The notes under the pieces: model-generated
What the model saw: the letters and a program-made list of their open reading frames with translations, nothing else
What the model was told of the DNA's origin: nothing
Database searches by the model: none
From: Mycobacterium gordonae
Lineage (GTDB): Bacteria; Actinomycetota; Actinomycetes; Mycobacteriales; Mycobacteriaceae
Reading direction: 5' to 3'
DNA length: 64,000 nt
NCBI RefSeq assembly: GCF_017086405.1
Contig: NZ_CP070973.1
Location: forward strand, 1,922,001 to 1,986,000
In this document: positions 40,284 through 49,308 of the stretch, in pieces
Layout: each line of letters opens with the position of its first letter
How positions within the stretch are numbered: the stretch's first letter is position 1
Position numbers and translations under genes: made by a program

Positions 40284-40771
40284 AATTCGAACTGAATCTG
40301 GCACAGCGGCTCAAAGACAGTAGGGAGCGGCGCACTCCGAGCCACCTGTTCGGCGGCCGGGTCCGCACCTCGACCGTGGTACTTGTCCTGGCGTTCTTCG
40401 CGCTGTGGTGGACCTACGCCACCTATCGGCCGCAACCCGAGCCGGCACGCAGCGACAATCCGCCTTCGCAGGTGGTCCCGCCCGGTTTTGTCCCCGATCC
40501 CGGTTACACGTGGGTGCCGCGCACCCGGGTGCAGCAGCAGCCCGTCACCACCACCCCGACGCCCACGCCGACGACGACCACAACTCCGCCGCCTCCGCCG
40601 ACCACTACCACCACGACGACGCCACCGGGTTTGCCGTGCCTGCTGCCGCCACCCTTCTGCCCGGCGACGACTACCCCGACCACACCGCCCGCCAACCAGC
40701 AACCACCCGCGCAGCCCGGGCCCGGTTCCTCGCCCGTTCCGGGGCCCAGCTCGGCGCCTCCGGCGCGCTGA
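40280..40771 (+). CDS. proline- and threonine-rich membrane-anchored protein
   Basis: This 163-residue protein has one hydrophobic helix ([20 protein letters not shown], about residues 30-49) after a short basic N-terminus, and then an extended Pro/Thr-rich region. The tail has long TTTT/PPPP tracts and two cysteines (CLLPPPFC). It is probably anchored in the membrane with the tail outside, in the wall space. It overlaps the mscS-like gene by four bases and precedes ftsE. The M. tuberculosis counterpart is a proline-rich protein of unknown function. Confidence 0.88.
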   Translation: MKFELNLAQRLKDSRERRTPSHLFGGRVRTSTVVLVLAFFALWWTYATYRPQPEPARSDNPPSQVVPPGFVPDPGYTWVPRTRVQQQPVTTTPTPTPTTTTTPPPPPTTTTTTTPPGLPCLLPPPFCPATTTPTTPPANQQPPAQPGPGSSPVPGPSSAPPAR

Positions 40772-40815
40772 GTTTCGCGCCCCGGCGAACTACCCGGCTA
40801 CACTGGCGTGCCGTG

Positions 40816-41505
40816 ATGATCACCCTGGAACATGTCACCAAGCAGTACAAATCGTCGGCACGTCCGGCTTTGGATGACATCAACGTCAAGATCGACAAGG
40901 GTGAGTTCGTTTTCCTCATCGGTCCGTCGGGATCGGGCAAGTCGACGTTCATGCGGCTCTTGCTGGCCGCGGAGACCCCGACCACCGGCGATATCCGGGT
41001 CTCGAAGTTTCACGTCAACAAGCTGCGCGGGCGCAACGTGCCCAAGCTTCGCCAGGTGATGGGCTGTGTCTTCCAGGACTTCCGGTTGCTGCAGCAGAAG
41101 ACGGTCTACGACAACGTCGCCTTCGCGCTGGAGGTCATCGGCCGCCGCGCCGACGCGATCAACCGGGTGGTCCCCGAGGTGCTCGAGACGGTCGGCCTGT
41201 CAGGCAAGGCCAATCGGCTGCCGCACGAACTCTCCGGTGGTGAGCAGCAGCGGGTCGCCATCGCCCGCGCGTACGTCAACCGGCCGTTGGTACTACTGGC
41301 CGATGAGCCCACCGGCAACCTCGACCCAGACACCAGTAAGGACATCATGGATTTGTTGGAGCGGATCAACCGCACCGGGACGACGGTGTTGATGGCCACC
41401 CACGACCATCACATCGTGGACGCGATGCGCCAGCGCGTGGTCGAGTTGTCATTGGGCAGGCTGGTTCGCGACGAACAGCGCGGCGTCTACGGGATGGATC
41501 GCTAG
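40816..41505 (+). CDS. ftsE: cell division ATP-binding protein FtsE
   Basis: This 229-residue ABC ATPase works with FtsX at the division site to regulate peptidoglycan hydrolases. It shows the Walker [17 protein letters not shown], the signature [17 protein letters not shown], the Walker [14 protein letters not shown], and switch His in ATHDHH. The start is ATG 40816 (MITLEHV), with a GTG three bases upstream possible. Its stop codon overlaps the ftsX start by one base. Confidence 0.97.
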   Translation: MITLEHVTKQYKSSARPALDDINVKIDKGEFVFLIGPSGSGKSTFMRLLLAAETPTTGDIRVSKFHVNKLRGRNVPKLRQVMGCVFQDFRLLQQKTVYDNVAFALEVIGRRADAINRVVPEVLETVGLSGKANRLPHELSGGEQQRVAIARAYVNRPLVLLADEPTGNLDPDTSKDIMDLLERINRTGTTVLMATHDHHIVDAMRQRVVELSLGRLVRDEQRGVYGMDR

Positions 41506-42398
41506 TGCGCGTCGGATTCCTCCTCAACGAGGTCGTCACCGGCCTTCGTCGCAACGTCACCATGACGATCGCGATGATCCTGACCACCGCGATCTCCATT
41601 GGCCTGTTCGGTGGTGGGCTGCTGGTCGTGCGGTTGGCCGACAACTCGCGGGCCATCTACCTCGACCGCGTCGAGACGCAGGTGTATCTCACCGAAGATG
41701 TGTCGGCCAACGATCCCACCTGCAACGGCGATGTCTGTAAGGCACTGCGTAACAAGATCGAGGGCCGTCAGGATGTCAAGTCCGTGCGGTTCATCAACCA
41801 GCAGGACGCCTACGCCGACGCGATCAAGAAGTTTCCGGAGTTCAAGGACGTCGCGGGGAAGGACTCTTTCCCGGCGTCGTTCATCGTCAAGCTGAGCAAC
41901 CCCGACCAGCACGCGGAGTTCGCTGCCGCGATGGAGGGTCAGCCGGGGGTGCGCGGCATCCTCAACGAGAAACAACTGATCGACCGGCTGTTCGCGGTGC
42001 TGGACGGGTTGAGTAATGCCGCGTTCGCGGTCGCGCTGGTGCAGGCCATCGGGGCGATTCTGCTGATCGCCAATATGGTGCAGGTCGCCGCGTATACGCG
42101 CCGCACCGAGATCGGCATCATGCGACTGGTCGGGGCCAGCCGTTGGTACACGCAGTTGCCGTTCCTGGTGGAGGCGGTACTGGCGGCGACGATCGGTGTG
42201 GTGATCGCGATCGTCGGGCTGATTCTGGTGCGCGCGTTGTTCCTGGAGGGCGCGCTGAGCCAGTTCTACCAAGCGCATCTGATCGCCAAGGTCGACTACG
42301 CCGACATCGTGTACATCTCTCCGATCCTGCTGCTGCTCGGCGTCGCGATGTCGGGGTTGACGGCGTACGCGACGCTGCGCCTCTACATACGGCGGTAG
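41505..42398 (+). CDS. ftsX: cell division permease FtsX
   Basis: This 297-residue membrane partner of FtsE transmits ATPase signals to wall hydrolases outside the cell. One membrane helix lies near residues 20-45. A large extracellular loop of about 45-165 contains two cysteines (TCNGDVC). Three more helices (about 170-195, 220-250, 265-290) follow. It starts with GTG. Order and overlap with ftsE are standard. Confidence 0.96.
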   Translation: MRVGFLLNEVVTGLRRNVTMTIAMILTTAISIGLFGGGLLVVRLADNSRAIYLDRVETQVYLTEDVSANDPTCNGDVCKALRNKIEGRQDVKSVRFINQQDAYADAIKKFPEFKDVAGKDSFPASFIVKLSNPDQHAEFAAAMEGQPGVRGILNEKQLIDRLFAVLDGLSNAAFAVALVQAIGAILLIANMVQVAAYTRRTEIGIMRLVGASRWYTQLPFLVEAVLAATIGVVIAIVGLILVRALFLEGALSQFYQAHLIAKVDYADIVYISPILLLLGVAMSGLTAYATLRLYIRR

Positions 42399-42400
42399 CG

Positions 42401-42889
42401 GTGGCCACCAAGGCGCGCCGTAGCGACGGCAGACAGATCATCGCCAGCAACCGCAAGGCTCGGCACAACTACTCGATTCTCGAGGTGTTCGAGGCGGGCA
42501 TCGCGCTGCAGGGCACCGAGGTCAAGAGTCTGCGCGAGGGACACGCGTCGCTGGTCGACGCGTTCGCGACCGTCGACGACGGCGAGATCTGGCTGCGCAA
42601 TGTGCACATTCCGGAATACCGGCACGGCAGCTGGACCAACCACGAACCGCGGCGCAACCGCAAGCTGCTGCTGCACCGCCGCCAGATCGACACCCTGATC
42701 GGCAAGATCCGCGAGGGTAACTACGCGTTGGTGCCGCTGTCGATGTACTTCTTCGAGGGCAAGGTCAAGGTCGAGCTGGCGCTGGGCCGCGGCAAGCACG
42801 CGCACGACAAGCGTCAGGACCTGGCCAAGCGCGACGCCCAGCGCGAGGTGATCCGGGAACTCGGCCGCCGGGCCAAGGGCATGGGTTGA
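42401..42889 (+). CDS. smpB: SsrA-binding protein SmpB
   Basis: This 162-residue tmRNA-binding protein of trans-translation delivers tmRNA to stalled ribosomes. The core includes [21 protein letters not shown] near the start, [10 protein letters not shown], and a basic C-terminal tail ([20 protein letters not shown]) that reads the empty mRNA channel. The start is GTG 42401, two bases after ftsX. The partner RNA ssrA lies about 5.6 kb downstream at 48443. Confidence 0.97.
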   Translation: MATKARRSDGRQIIASNRKARHNYSILEVFEAGIALQGTEVKSLREGHASLVDAFATVDDGEIWLRNVHIPEYRHGSWTNHEPRRNRKLLLHRRQIDTLIGKIREGNYALVPLSMYFFEGKVKVELALGRGKHAHDKRQDLAKRDAQREVIRELGRRAKGMG

Positions 42890-44091
42890 TGGCCGAAGAC
42901 CCCGTCATCAGGGAGCTCTCCGCGGCGGTCGAGCGCAGCCCCGACGTGGTCGAGCTGCGGGTACATCTCGCGCGGTTGCTGGCAGACAAGGGGCGCTACG
43001 CCGAGGCCGTCGGACACTGCAGCGCCGCACTGACGCATCAGGCCGGCAACGCCGACGCGCTCAGCCTGTTGCAGCGCTGTAGCGCGGCGCTGTCGGGGGC
43101 GGGGGCGGTCGGGCCGCAGTTCGACTGGTCGAGCGCCGAACAACAGGTCGCCGACATCATCGAGCCCGCGTTCGTCGAGGACAGCGCTGAGGTTGTGAAC
43201 GAGGGTGACTACGACGTGCTGGAACGCAGCACCGTGCGCCTGGCCGACGTCGCCGGCATGGCCGATGTCAAACAGCAGCTTGAACTTTCGCTGCTGGGCC
43301 CGATCCGCAACCCCGACCTGATGAAGGCGTTCAAGATCTCGGCCCGCGGCGGGCTGCTGCTGTACGGACCGCCAGGATGCGGCAAAACGCATATCGCCAA
43401 GGCAATTTCGGGTGAGCTGGGCGCCGGCTTCTACCACGTGGGAATCGCCGACGTCCTGAGCCGCTGGTTGGGGGAGAGCGAACGCAGCGTCCGCGCGGTC
43501 TTCGACGTTGCCCGCCGTAATGCGCCCTGCGTGTTGTTCTTCGATGAAGTCGATGCGCTGGGTCATCGCCGCTCGGCGCTCGGCGGCAACTCCGGAATAC
43601 GCACCGTGGTCAACGCGCTGCTGGAGGAACTCGACTCGGCCGGTTCGGCGAACGACGGCGTGTACGTGCTCGGCGCGACGAACGCCCCGTGGGATGTCGA
43701 CCCGGCGTTGCGCAGGCCCGGGCGCTTCGACCGGACCATCTTCGTCGGACTGCCCGACGCCGAGGCCAGGGCCAGCATCATCCGTTACCACCTGCGGGAT
43801 CGGCCGGCGGCCGGCATCGACCTCAAGGCCGTTGCCGGGCGCACCGAGGGGTTCTCGGGTGCCGACCTAGCCCACGTCTGCGACAGCGCAACACAATTGG
43901 CGATGGCCGACTCCATGCGCAGCGGACAGGTCCGTCCCGTCTCGATGGCCGACGTCAACGCATCCCTTAAGCAGATCCGGCCCAGCACCGGGCCGTGGTT
44001 CGAGACCGCGCGCAACGTCGTCGAATTTGCCAACAACGACGGGAGCTACGACGACCTGGCGAAGTATCTGCGCCGCAGGAAAACTCGGTAA
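42889..44091 (+). CDS. TPR-containing AAA+ ATPase
   Basis: This 400-residue protein has an N-terminal TPR-like helical region (about 5-70, YAEAVGHCSAALTHQ) and one AAA+ module. It shows the Walker A GPPGCGKTHIAKA, Walker B VLFFDEVDAL, sensor-type VLGATNAPWDVDPALRRPGRFDR and a C-terminal helical lid. The pore-loop region and proteasomal-ATPase-type arginine finger suggest a protein-remodelling enzyme. It is coupled to smpB by a one-base overlap and to the following TPR gene by one base. Substrate unknown. Confidence 0.9.
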   Translation: MAEDPVIRELSAAVERSPDVVELRVHLARLLADKGRYAEAVGHCSAALTHQAGNADALSLLQRCSAALSGAGAVGPQFDWSSAEQQVADIIEPAFVEDSAEVVNEGDYDVLERSTVRLADVAGMADVKQQLELSLLGPIRNPDLMKAFKISARGGLLLYGPPGCGKTHIAKAISGELGAGFYHVGIADVLSRWLGESERSVRAVFDVARRNAPCVLFFDEVDALGHRRSALGGNSGIRTVVNALLEELDSAGSANDGVYVLGATNAPWDVDPALRRPGRFDRTIFVGLPDAEARASIIRYHLRDRPAAGIDLKAVAGRTEGFSGADLAHVCDSATQLAMADSMRSGQVRPVSMADVNASLKQIRPSTGPWFETARNVVEFANNDGSYDDLAKYLRRRKTR

Positions 44092-44663
44092 TGACCCAGC
44101 CTGGCCCCGCCTCGGTGGCCGAGGCCATCGTGGTCGCCGACGCGTACATCGCGTCCAAGAACTACTCGCGCGCGCGTGACGTGCTGCGCCAGGTGCTGGC
44201 CGCACATCCCAACGATCCGGGGCTGCTGGCGCACTACGCGCGTGCTGAGTATTTGCTTGAAGACCATGCCCAGGCGGCGGCGAGCGCCTACGCCGCCCTG
44301 TCCGCGGCTCCGCACGACGAACTCGCCATGCGTATCTACACCCTGGCGCTGGACGGCCAGGGACGCGGTCAGGAAGCAATGCGGATGGCCTGGCGGACGG
44401 TGGCCGAGCACCCGAATGAAGCTCTGGCGCATCGGCTTTACGCGTTGCTGCTGCGCAAGGCGCGGTTGTGTGAGGAGGCACTTGTCGAGGTGGACGCAGC
44501 GCTGCGGCTCGCGCCGGCAGACGTTGAAGCTCTGATCTTGCGGGGTCGTATTCTGTACGACCTCGACTTGGTGCGACAGTCCAACGCCGCATATGGGCGG
44601 GCGCTTTCACTGGATCCCGATAGCGCGGAGGCTACCCACAACCTGGCTGTGAACCGGCTTTAG
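44091..44663 (+). CDS. TPR protein, N-terminal half of a stop-interrupted gene
   Basis: This 190-residue protein is built of helical TPR repeats (VLRQVLAAHPNDPGLLAHYARAE and later YGRALSLDPDSAEATHNLAVNRL). It is very similar along its whole length to residues 1-190 of the protein at 45238. It ends at a TAG (44661-44663) where the paralogue continues with a Leu-Arg-Gly stretch, and the same frame stays open after the stop with sequence matching the paralogue's membrane domain. It is therefore either a truncated product or half of a split pair. Confidence 0.75.
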   Translation: MTQPGPASVAEAIVVADAYIASKNYSRARDVLRQVLAAHPNDPGLLAHYARAEYLLEDHAQAAASAYAALSAAPHDELAMRIYTLALDGQGRGQEAMRMAWRTVAEHPNEALAHRLYALLLRKARLCEEALVEVDAALRLAPADVEALILRGRILYDLDLVRQSNAAYGRALSLDPDSAEATHNLAVNRL

Positions 44664-44711
44664 AGCGGCAGGCTGACCCGATCCATCCGAGGACTCCTGA
44701 GCGCCGGGGCA

Positions 44712-45125
44712 ATGGACCCGGCTCTTGGTGATCTCATCCGCCGAAACATCGGCACGGTCGCGGTAAGGGCGGCGCGCCGAATCACCCTGCTGGCAATCGT
44801 CCTCGGTGTGCTCATGTCTGTGGTGTGGTCTCTGCGCAATGACGGTCATTCAACGGTCACGCCGAGGCTGATCGGTGGTCTGGTCATCATGCTGCTTCTT
44901 GCCACCATTTCCTGGTACTTCCGTCCTATCCCGCCGGGGTTGTTGAAAACGGTGTTCAGGCAGCACGGCTACCTGGCTGTCCGCCTCAGTCATGCCTTCT
45001 TGACGGTGTTGCTGGCAGGTTGCGTCGTGGTATTCGGCGGACCCGACTTGATCAGTAAGTCGGGGGTGTTGCTTGCCACGAGTGGAGTCCTTTTCGCGTT
45101 CGCGGGACTGATGACCGGCAATTGA
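44712..45125 (+). CDS. detached membrane half of the stop-interrupted TPR protein
   Basis: In the same frame as the preceding TPR gene, after the TAG at 44661-44663, sequence resumes matching the C-terminal part of the paralogue at 45238 (MDPALGDLIRRNIG versus NDPALGNLVRRNIG). It contains four hydrophobic helices and a VVFGGP motif shared with the paralogue. ATG 44712 could start a separate 137-residue membrane protein, but no strong ribosome site is visible, so it may be non-functional. Coupled reinitiation after the upstream stop is possible. Confidence 0.5.
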   Translation: MDPALGDLIRRNIGTVAVRAARRITLLAIVLGVLMSVVWSLRNDGHSTVTPRLIGGLVIMLLLATISWYFRPIPPGLLKTVFRQHGYLAVRLSHAFLTVLLAGCVVVFGGPDLISKSGVLLATSGVLFAFAGLMTGN

Positions 45126-45237
45126 AAGCCTAATATTCGACCATGTCGGCTCCCACAATGTCGCCCGCGCCGATCCGTTTCTGCGCCGAGGCGTGGTTCG
45201 CGATCGTAAAGCGACTGCCGCGCAGGATAATCCGTCA

Positions 45238-46263
45238 ATGACTCAGCCCGGCCCCGACCCGGTGGCCGAGGCCATCGCGGTCGCCAACGCGTACATCGAA
45301 TCGAAGAACTACCACCGTGCCGGTGAGGTGCTCCGTCAGGTGCTGGCCGAACACCCCGAGGATCCGGGGCTGCTGGCACATCAGGCGCGCATCGAATACC
45401 TGCTCGGCGACTACGCACAGGCCGGTTCCATCGCCTACACCGCGCTGTCCGCCGCACCCCATGACGAACTGGCCATGCGGATCTATACGCTGGCACTGGA
45501 CGGGCAGGGCCGTGGTTACGAGGCGCTGTGGATGGCGTGGAAGACGGTGACCACCCACCCGAATGAGGTTCTAGCGCATCGGCTTTACGCCCGGGTGCTG
45601 CAGAAGGCCCGCCGCTTTCCCGACGCACTGGTCGAGGTCGACGAGGCGCTGCGGCTCTCGCCCGCCGATGTCGACACGCTGGTGTTGCGCGGCGCCATCC
45701 TGCATGATCTCGGCCGCATCGCAGAGTCTTCCGCGTCATACGAGCGGGCGCTGTCGTTGGATCCTGGTAACGCCGAAGCGTTGAACAACCTAGCTGTCAA
45801 TCGGCTTCGGGGCGGCAAGTTCGGTCACGCGTTGCGAGGGTTTCTCGGGGCCGCGGGCAACGACCCGGCGCTCGGAAACCTGGTCCGCCGCAACATCGGT
45901 GCGGTTCTGGCGACGATCTTGCGGCGGGTCACGGTGCTGGCACTGGTCGTGGGCATCTTGTCGGCGTTCGTCGGTTCCTCGCGCGGCGCGGATTTCCGCA
46001 CCGTGATGATGCAGATGCTGATCGTGATTGGCCTTGTGGTGCTGATCGGCAACTTCGTCTGGCTGCTGCGCACGGTACCGCGCCGAACGTTGGCCTCAGC
46101 CGCACGAAGCCGGCCGGGTGTAGTGGTGCGCATCGTGCATGCGGTGCTGGCGGCGGTCGTTGGGGCGTGCACAGTGGTCTTCGGCGGGCCGTGGGCAATC
46201 CCGGCAGGAGTGCTCGTCGCCGTCAGCGGACTGTTCATCGTGCGGTTCGGCCTGTTCGTCTAG
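45238..46263 (+). CDS. TPR protein with C-terminal membrane domain
   Basis: This 341-residue protein has about 200 residues of TPR repeats (start MTQPGPDPVAEAIAVANAY, with YERALSLDPGNAEALNNLA as a clear TPR), then a membrane domain of about four helices (residues 225-341). It is the intact paralogue of the interrupted gene just upstream. The start ATG is at 45238. The neighbouring AAA+ ATPase suggests a membrane-tethered scaffold for that ATPase, which is inference. Confidence 0.82.
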   Translation: MTQPGPDPVAEAIAVANAYIESKNYHRAGEVLRQVLAEHPEDPGLLAHQARIEYLLGDYAQAGSIAYTALSAAPHDELAMRIYTLALDGQGRGYEALWMAWKTVTTHPNEVLAHRLYARVLQKARRFPDALVEVDEALRLSPADVDTLVLRGAILHDLGRIAESSASYERALSLDPGNAEALNNLAVNRLRGGKFGHALRGFLGAAGNDPALGNLVRRNIGAVLATILRRVTVLALVVGILSAFVGSSRGADFRTVMMQMLIVIGLVVLIGNFVWLLRTVPRRTLASAARSRPGVVVRIVHAVLAAVVGACTVVFGGPWAIPAGVLVAVSGLFIVRFGLFV

Positions 46264-46280
46264 GTGGTGGCTCCTCGGGA

Positions 46281-46329
46281 TGGTGGCGACCCGCTTCGGC
46301 CGGCTTCGCCGTCCTTGTAATCGCCACTA
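46281..46329. repeat. single-copy relative of the 53-bp repeat
   Basis: The stretch beginning TGGTGGCGACCCGCTTCGGC and ending TCGCCACTA resembles one unit of the 36474-36769 array. Its ends GTGGCGA (46283-46289) and TCGCCAC (46321-46327) pair perfectly, whereas the array uses GTGGCGG and CCGCCAC. Paired changes at both ends preserve the stem. It lies between the TPR gene stop and the next gene start. Confidence 0.6.
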
Positions 46330-46340
46330 GGATCCGATCC

Positions 46341-47186
46341 ATGGCCGAACGTCCCGTGACCCTGCTCGACAAGTCCGACGTCCTGACAGGTCTGTTCGCC
46401 GTCTGGGACGATCTCGATGCGCTGCTGAGCGGGTTGTCGGAGGCGGATTGGCAGACGCCGAGCGCGCTGGCCGGGTGGGACGTCAAAGCGGTGGTGTCTC
46501 ACATCATCGGCACCGAGTCGTTTCTGCAGGGCATCAGCCCGCCCGAACCCGACATCGACGTCAAAGCGCTCGACCATGTGCGCAACGACATCGGGGTGAT
46601 GAACGAGTGCTGGGTTCGTCACTTGAGCGGGGAATCGGGTGCGCAGGTGCTGGCCAAGTTCCGCGAGGTCACCGGCGCACGTCGCAAAGCGTTGGAGAGC
46701 ATGTCCGACGACGAGTGGAACGTCGTGTCCTTCACCCCCGCCGGACCGGACAGCTACGGACGCTTCATGCGTATCCGGGTGTTCGACTGCTGGATGCACG
46801 AGCAGGACATCCGGATCGGTCTGCAACAGCCTTCGTCGGTCGAAGAACTTCAGGGACCAGCGTTGCGGTTGTCGCTCGACGAGGTCGAGACGTCGATGGG
46901 ATTCGTCGTCGGGAAACTGGCGAAAGCGCCCGAAGGTTCGCGGGTCCTGTTCGACCTGACCGGGCCGCATCCGCGCCAGGTGCGGGTCAGCGTCGACGGT
47001 CGGGCTCAGCTGGTCGACGACTTCGGCGGCGCAGACCCGACGGCAACGATCCGGGTCGACGCGTTGCAGTTCACCCGGCTTGCCGGCGGGCGCCCGTTGT
47101 GCCCGCTGCGGAGCCAGGACGTCGAACTGATCGGTGACCAAGACGTGGCCGGCCGGATCGCCGAGCGTCTCAACTTCGTTATTTGA
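46341..47186 (+). CDS. maleylpyruvate isomerase / mycothiol-dependent family protein
   Basis: This 281-residue protein has the MDMPI/DinB-like helical N-terminal domain: DLDALLSGLSEADWQTPSAL, with GWDVKAVVSHIIGTE carrying the first metal His, and a later CWMHEQDIR segment carrying two more metal ligands. A C-terminal beta domain follows. The family uses a metal ion and often mycothiol as co-substrate for isomerisation or transfer. The specific reaction is unknown. It starts at ATG 46341 just after the repeat element. Confidence 0.88.
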   Translation: MAERPVTLLDKSDVLTGLFAVWDDLDALLSGLSEADWQTPSALAGWDVKAVVSHIIGTESFLQGISPPEPDIDVKALDHVRNDIGVMNECWVRHLSGESGAQVLAKFREVTGARRKALESMSDDEWNVVSFTPAGPDSYGRFMRIRVFDCWMHEQDIRIGLQQPSSVEELQGPALRLSLDEVETSMGFVVGKLAKAPEGSRVLFDLTGPHPRQVRVSVDGRAQLVDDFGGADPTATIRVDALQFTRLAGGRPLCPLRSQDVELIGDQDVAGRIAERLNFVI

Positions 47187-47323
47187 CAGCACTTTTCGTC
47201 GCACGGAGCGACTTGGATCACACCTGGCTCGCAGATGTTACGCCTCGGTCTAGATGGGTAGCCGTGAGTTACGGGTGCCTTTGCGCCGACTAAATCCGTA
47301 AGACTCAGGGAGGTCTACACATA

Positions 47324-48286
47324 ATGACTGCACCAGATACGACCAGACTGCTCGCGCAGCTTCGCACTCTGCTCGATCTGACCAACACCGAAATCCAAAT
47401 CGCCGAGACTCGGGTGATTCAGGCTCGCACGGAGGCGGTACGCCGCGAGCTCACCCAGAATGCTGAAAATGGCCGCAAGCGAGCAGAATCCATTCAGGCG
47501 TCGATCCGGGACCTGGGCGGCTTCCCGGACGTAATCGGCCCGTTCCTGGGTCGTGCGGCCGCTGCCGTCAAGGCGCTGACCGAGCAGGCAGAGCCGTTCG
47601 ACGAGGCGCTGCTGGGTGACCTCGCGCTCGAAGACCAGCTGCTGGACCGCGCTCGCTACACCAAGGCCCTGGCGATCGCCGCCAAGAACAAGAACGTCGA
47701 GAACCTGGCCGACCGTCTGATCACCGCGCACACGGCGACGGTGGAATGGCTGACCACGGTGCTTGCCGAAGACGCGCTCGGCGGTCCGGCGGCGCTGCGT
47801 CGCACCCCGGTGCAGGCTGCCGCTGGCACTGCAGTGAAGCTGGTCAACCTGCCGGTCACCTGGTCGGCCCGCGGCATCGACCGCGCCGTCGAGAGCCTGC
47901 GCAACGCCGGCCCGGCGTTCCGGGAGTTGGTGGAGCGCGGCGGGAACGCCAGCAAGATCGCTGCCAAGGCCTTCTCCGCGTCGCAGAACGCTGCGCTGCG
48001 TGCGGCCGAGCGCGTCACCCGTAACGAGGGCGCAGACGGCGCGGCCGACGCGCTGCACGAGGGTCGTGAGGCGGTGGGCGTCCTGGACGCCAGCGAGTTG
48101 CCGATCAAGAACTATGACGACCTGAACGTCAGCGATGCGGTCGCTGCGATCAAGGACCTGACCGCACCTCGCGACGTGCGCGTCATGATCGCCTACGAGG
48201 AGGCGCACAAGGATCGGGCGCGCATCGTCTCGGCTGCGCAGACCCGCGTCGCCGCCATCGCGAAGGAAGCCGTCGGCATCAGCTAG
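47324..48286 (+). CDS. ferritin-like domain protein
   Basis: This 320-residue, mostly helical protein appears cytosolic. Residues 1-165 resemble the mycobacterial ferritin-like group (TNTEIQIAETRVIQARTEAV, then LEDQLLDRARYTKALAIAA). The classical di-iron ExxH motifs are not obvious, so metal binding is uncertain. The C-terminal half is Ala-rich and helical. A GC-rich hairpin follows the stop codon. The 137 bp upstream are free for a promoter. Family assignment is by memory of similar mycobacterial proteins, with no motif proof. Confidence 0.7.
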   Translation: MTAPDTTRLLAQLRTLLDLTNTEIQIAETRVIQARTEAVRRELTQNAENGRKRAESIQASIRDLGGFPDVIGPFLGRAAAAVKALTEQAEPFDEALLGDLALEDQLLDRARYTKALAIAAKNKNVENLADRLITAHTATVEWLTTVLAEDALGGPAALRRTPVQAAAGTAVKLVNLPVTWSARGIDRAVESLRNAGPAFRELVERGGNASKIAAKAFSASQNAALRAAERVTRNEGADGAADALHEGREAVGVLDASELPIKNYDDLNVSDAVAAIKDLTAPRDVRVMIAYEEAHKDRARIVSAAQTRVAAIAKEAVGIS

Positions 48287-48305
48287 CACGATGTCTCGAT
48301 CGAGT

Positions 48306-48329
48306 CCCCCCGGTCCGCTAACCGGGGGG
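48306..48329 (+). terminator. GC-rich hairpin terminator candidate
   Basis: CCCCCCGG and CCGGGGGG pair perfectly around an 8-nt loop, 20 bp after the ferritin-like gene stop. No T-tract follows, which is common in mycobacteria. It separates that gene from ssrA. Confidence 0.65.
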
Positions 48330-48442
48330 GCTTGGTCGTGGGTGGCCGGGGGAAGATAAATGCGTTGCCGCTGGTTGATAGAGGCGTACCATTGGGAGTC
48401 CTGCTGAGTAATCGGTGGGGATGCTCGAAGCAACAAAGACAA

Positions 48443-48810
48443 GGGGCTGAACGGTTTCGACTTCGCGCATCGAATCAAGGGAAGCGTGCCGGTGCAGGCA
48501 AGAGACCACCGTAAGCGTCGTTGCAACCATATAAGCGCCGATTCACATCAGCGCGACTACGCTCTCGCTGCCTAAGCGACGGCTAGTCTGTCGGACCGGG
48601 AACGCCCTCGGCCCGGACCCCGGCATCAGCTAGAGGGATCCACCGATGAGTTCGGTCGCGGGACTCATCGGGACACCAACAGCGACTGGGATCGTCATCC
48701 TGGCTAGTTCGCGTGACCAGGAGATCCGAGCAGAGACATAGCGGACTGCGCACGGAGAAGCCTTGAGGGAATGCCGTAGGACCCGGGTTCGATTCCCGGC
48801 AGCTCCACCA
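48443..48810 (+). ncRNA. ssrA: transfer-messenger RNA
   Basis: This is the trans-translation RNA of 368 nt. It begins GGGGCTGAACGGTTTCGAC and ends with the T-arm GGGTTCGATTCCCGGCAGCT followed by CCACCA, so the 3' CCA is encoded. The 5' GGGGCT and 3' AGCTCC ends pair as the acceptor stem. The tag frame at 48537-48572 encodes ADSHQRDYALAA followed by TAA (48573-48575), with the first Ala supplied by the charged RNA. It rescues stalled ribosomes together with SmpB (42401). Confidence 0.97.
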
Positions 48811-48899
48811 ACGAGGGCAGTGATCCCGCTGGGCTTTACACCCTTCTTGAAACGACCCTCCGGCTGGCCCACTGGCGACCATCTGTCAGGGTGGTGAGC

Positions 48900-49274
48900 A
48901 TGACTGCAGACAAGCCCGAGATCGATTTCCCCGGCGGAGAGCCGCCCACCGACCTGGTCATCACCGACGTCGTCGAGGGCGCCGGCGCGGAGGCCACCTC
49001 CGGTAAGACTGTGGTCGTGCACTACGTCGGCGTGGCCCACTCCACCGGCGAGGAGTTCGATGCTTCCTACAACCGCGGTGAGCCGTTGACGTTCCGGCTC
49101 GGCGTCGGCCAGGTCATCCAGGGCTGGGACCAGGGTGTGCAGGGCATGAAGGTCGGCGGTCGCCGGCAGCTGCTGATCCCGGCCCACCTCGCGTACGGCG
49201 ATCGTGGCGCTGGTGGCGTCATCAAGCCCGGCGAATCGCTGATTTTCGTGGTGGATCTGCTCGAAGTCAGATAG
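48900..49274 (+). CDS. FKBP-type peptidyl-prolyl isomerase
   Basis: This 124-residue single-domain FKBP catalyses cis-trans isomerisation of prolyl bonds. Core motifs are VVVHYVGVAHSTGEEFDASY, the VIQGWDQGVQGMKVGGRR active-site region, and AYGDRGAGGVIKPGESLIF. There is no signal peptide. I chose ATG 48900, behind an AGGGTGG ribosome site. Two upstream GTG codons are in frame. Confidence 0.93.
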   Translation: MTADKPEIDFPGGEPPTDLVITDVVEGAGAEATSGKTVVVHYVGVAHSTGEEFDASYNRGEPLTFRLGVGQVIQGWDQGVQGMKVGGRRQLLIPAHLAYGDRGAGGVIKPGESLIFVVDLLEVR

Positions 49275-49308
49275 CGACGAGCAGCAAGTGCGGTGAATTC
49301 CCGGTAGA

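Noticed and set aside
48443-48810. Phage or island attachment site at the ssrA 3' end
   Set aside because: The 3' segment of ssrA (GGGTTCGATTCCCGGC) is not repeated elsewhere in the window and no integrase is present.
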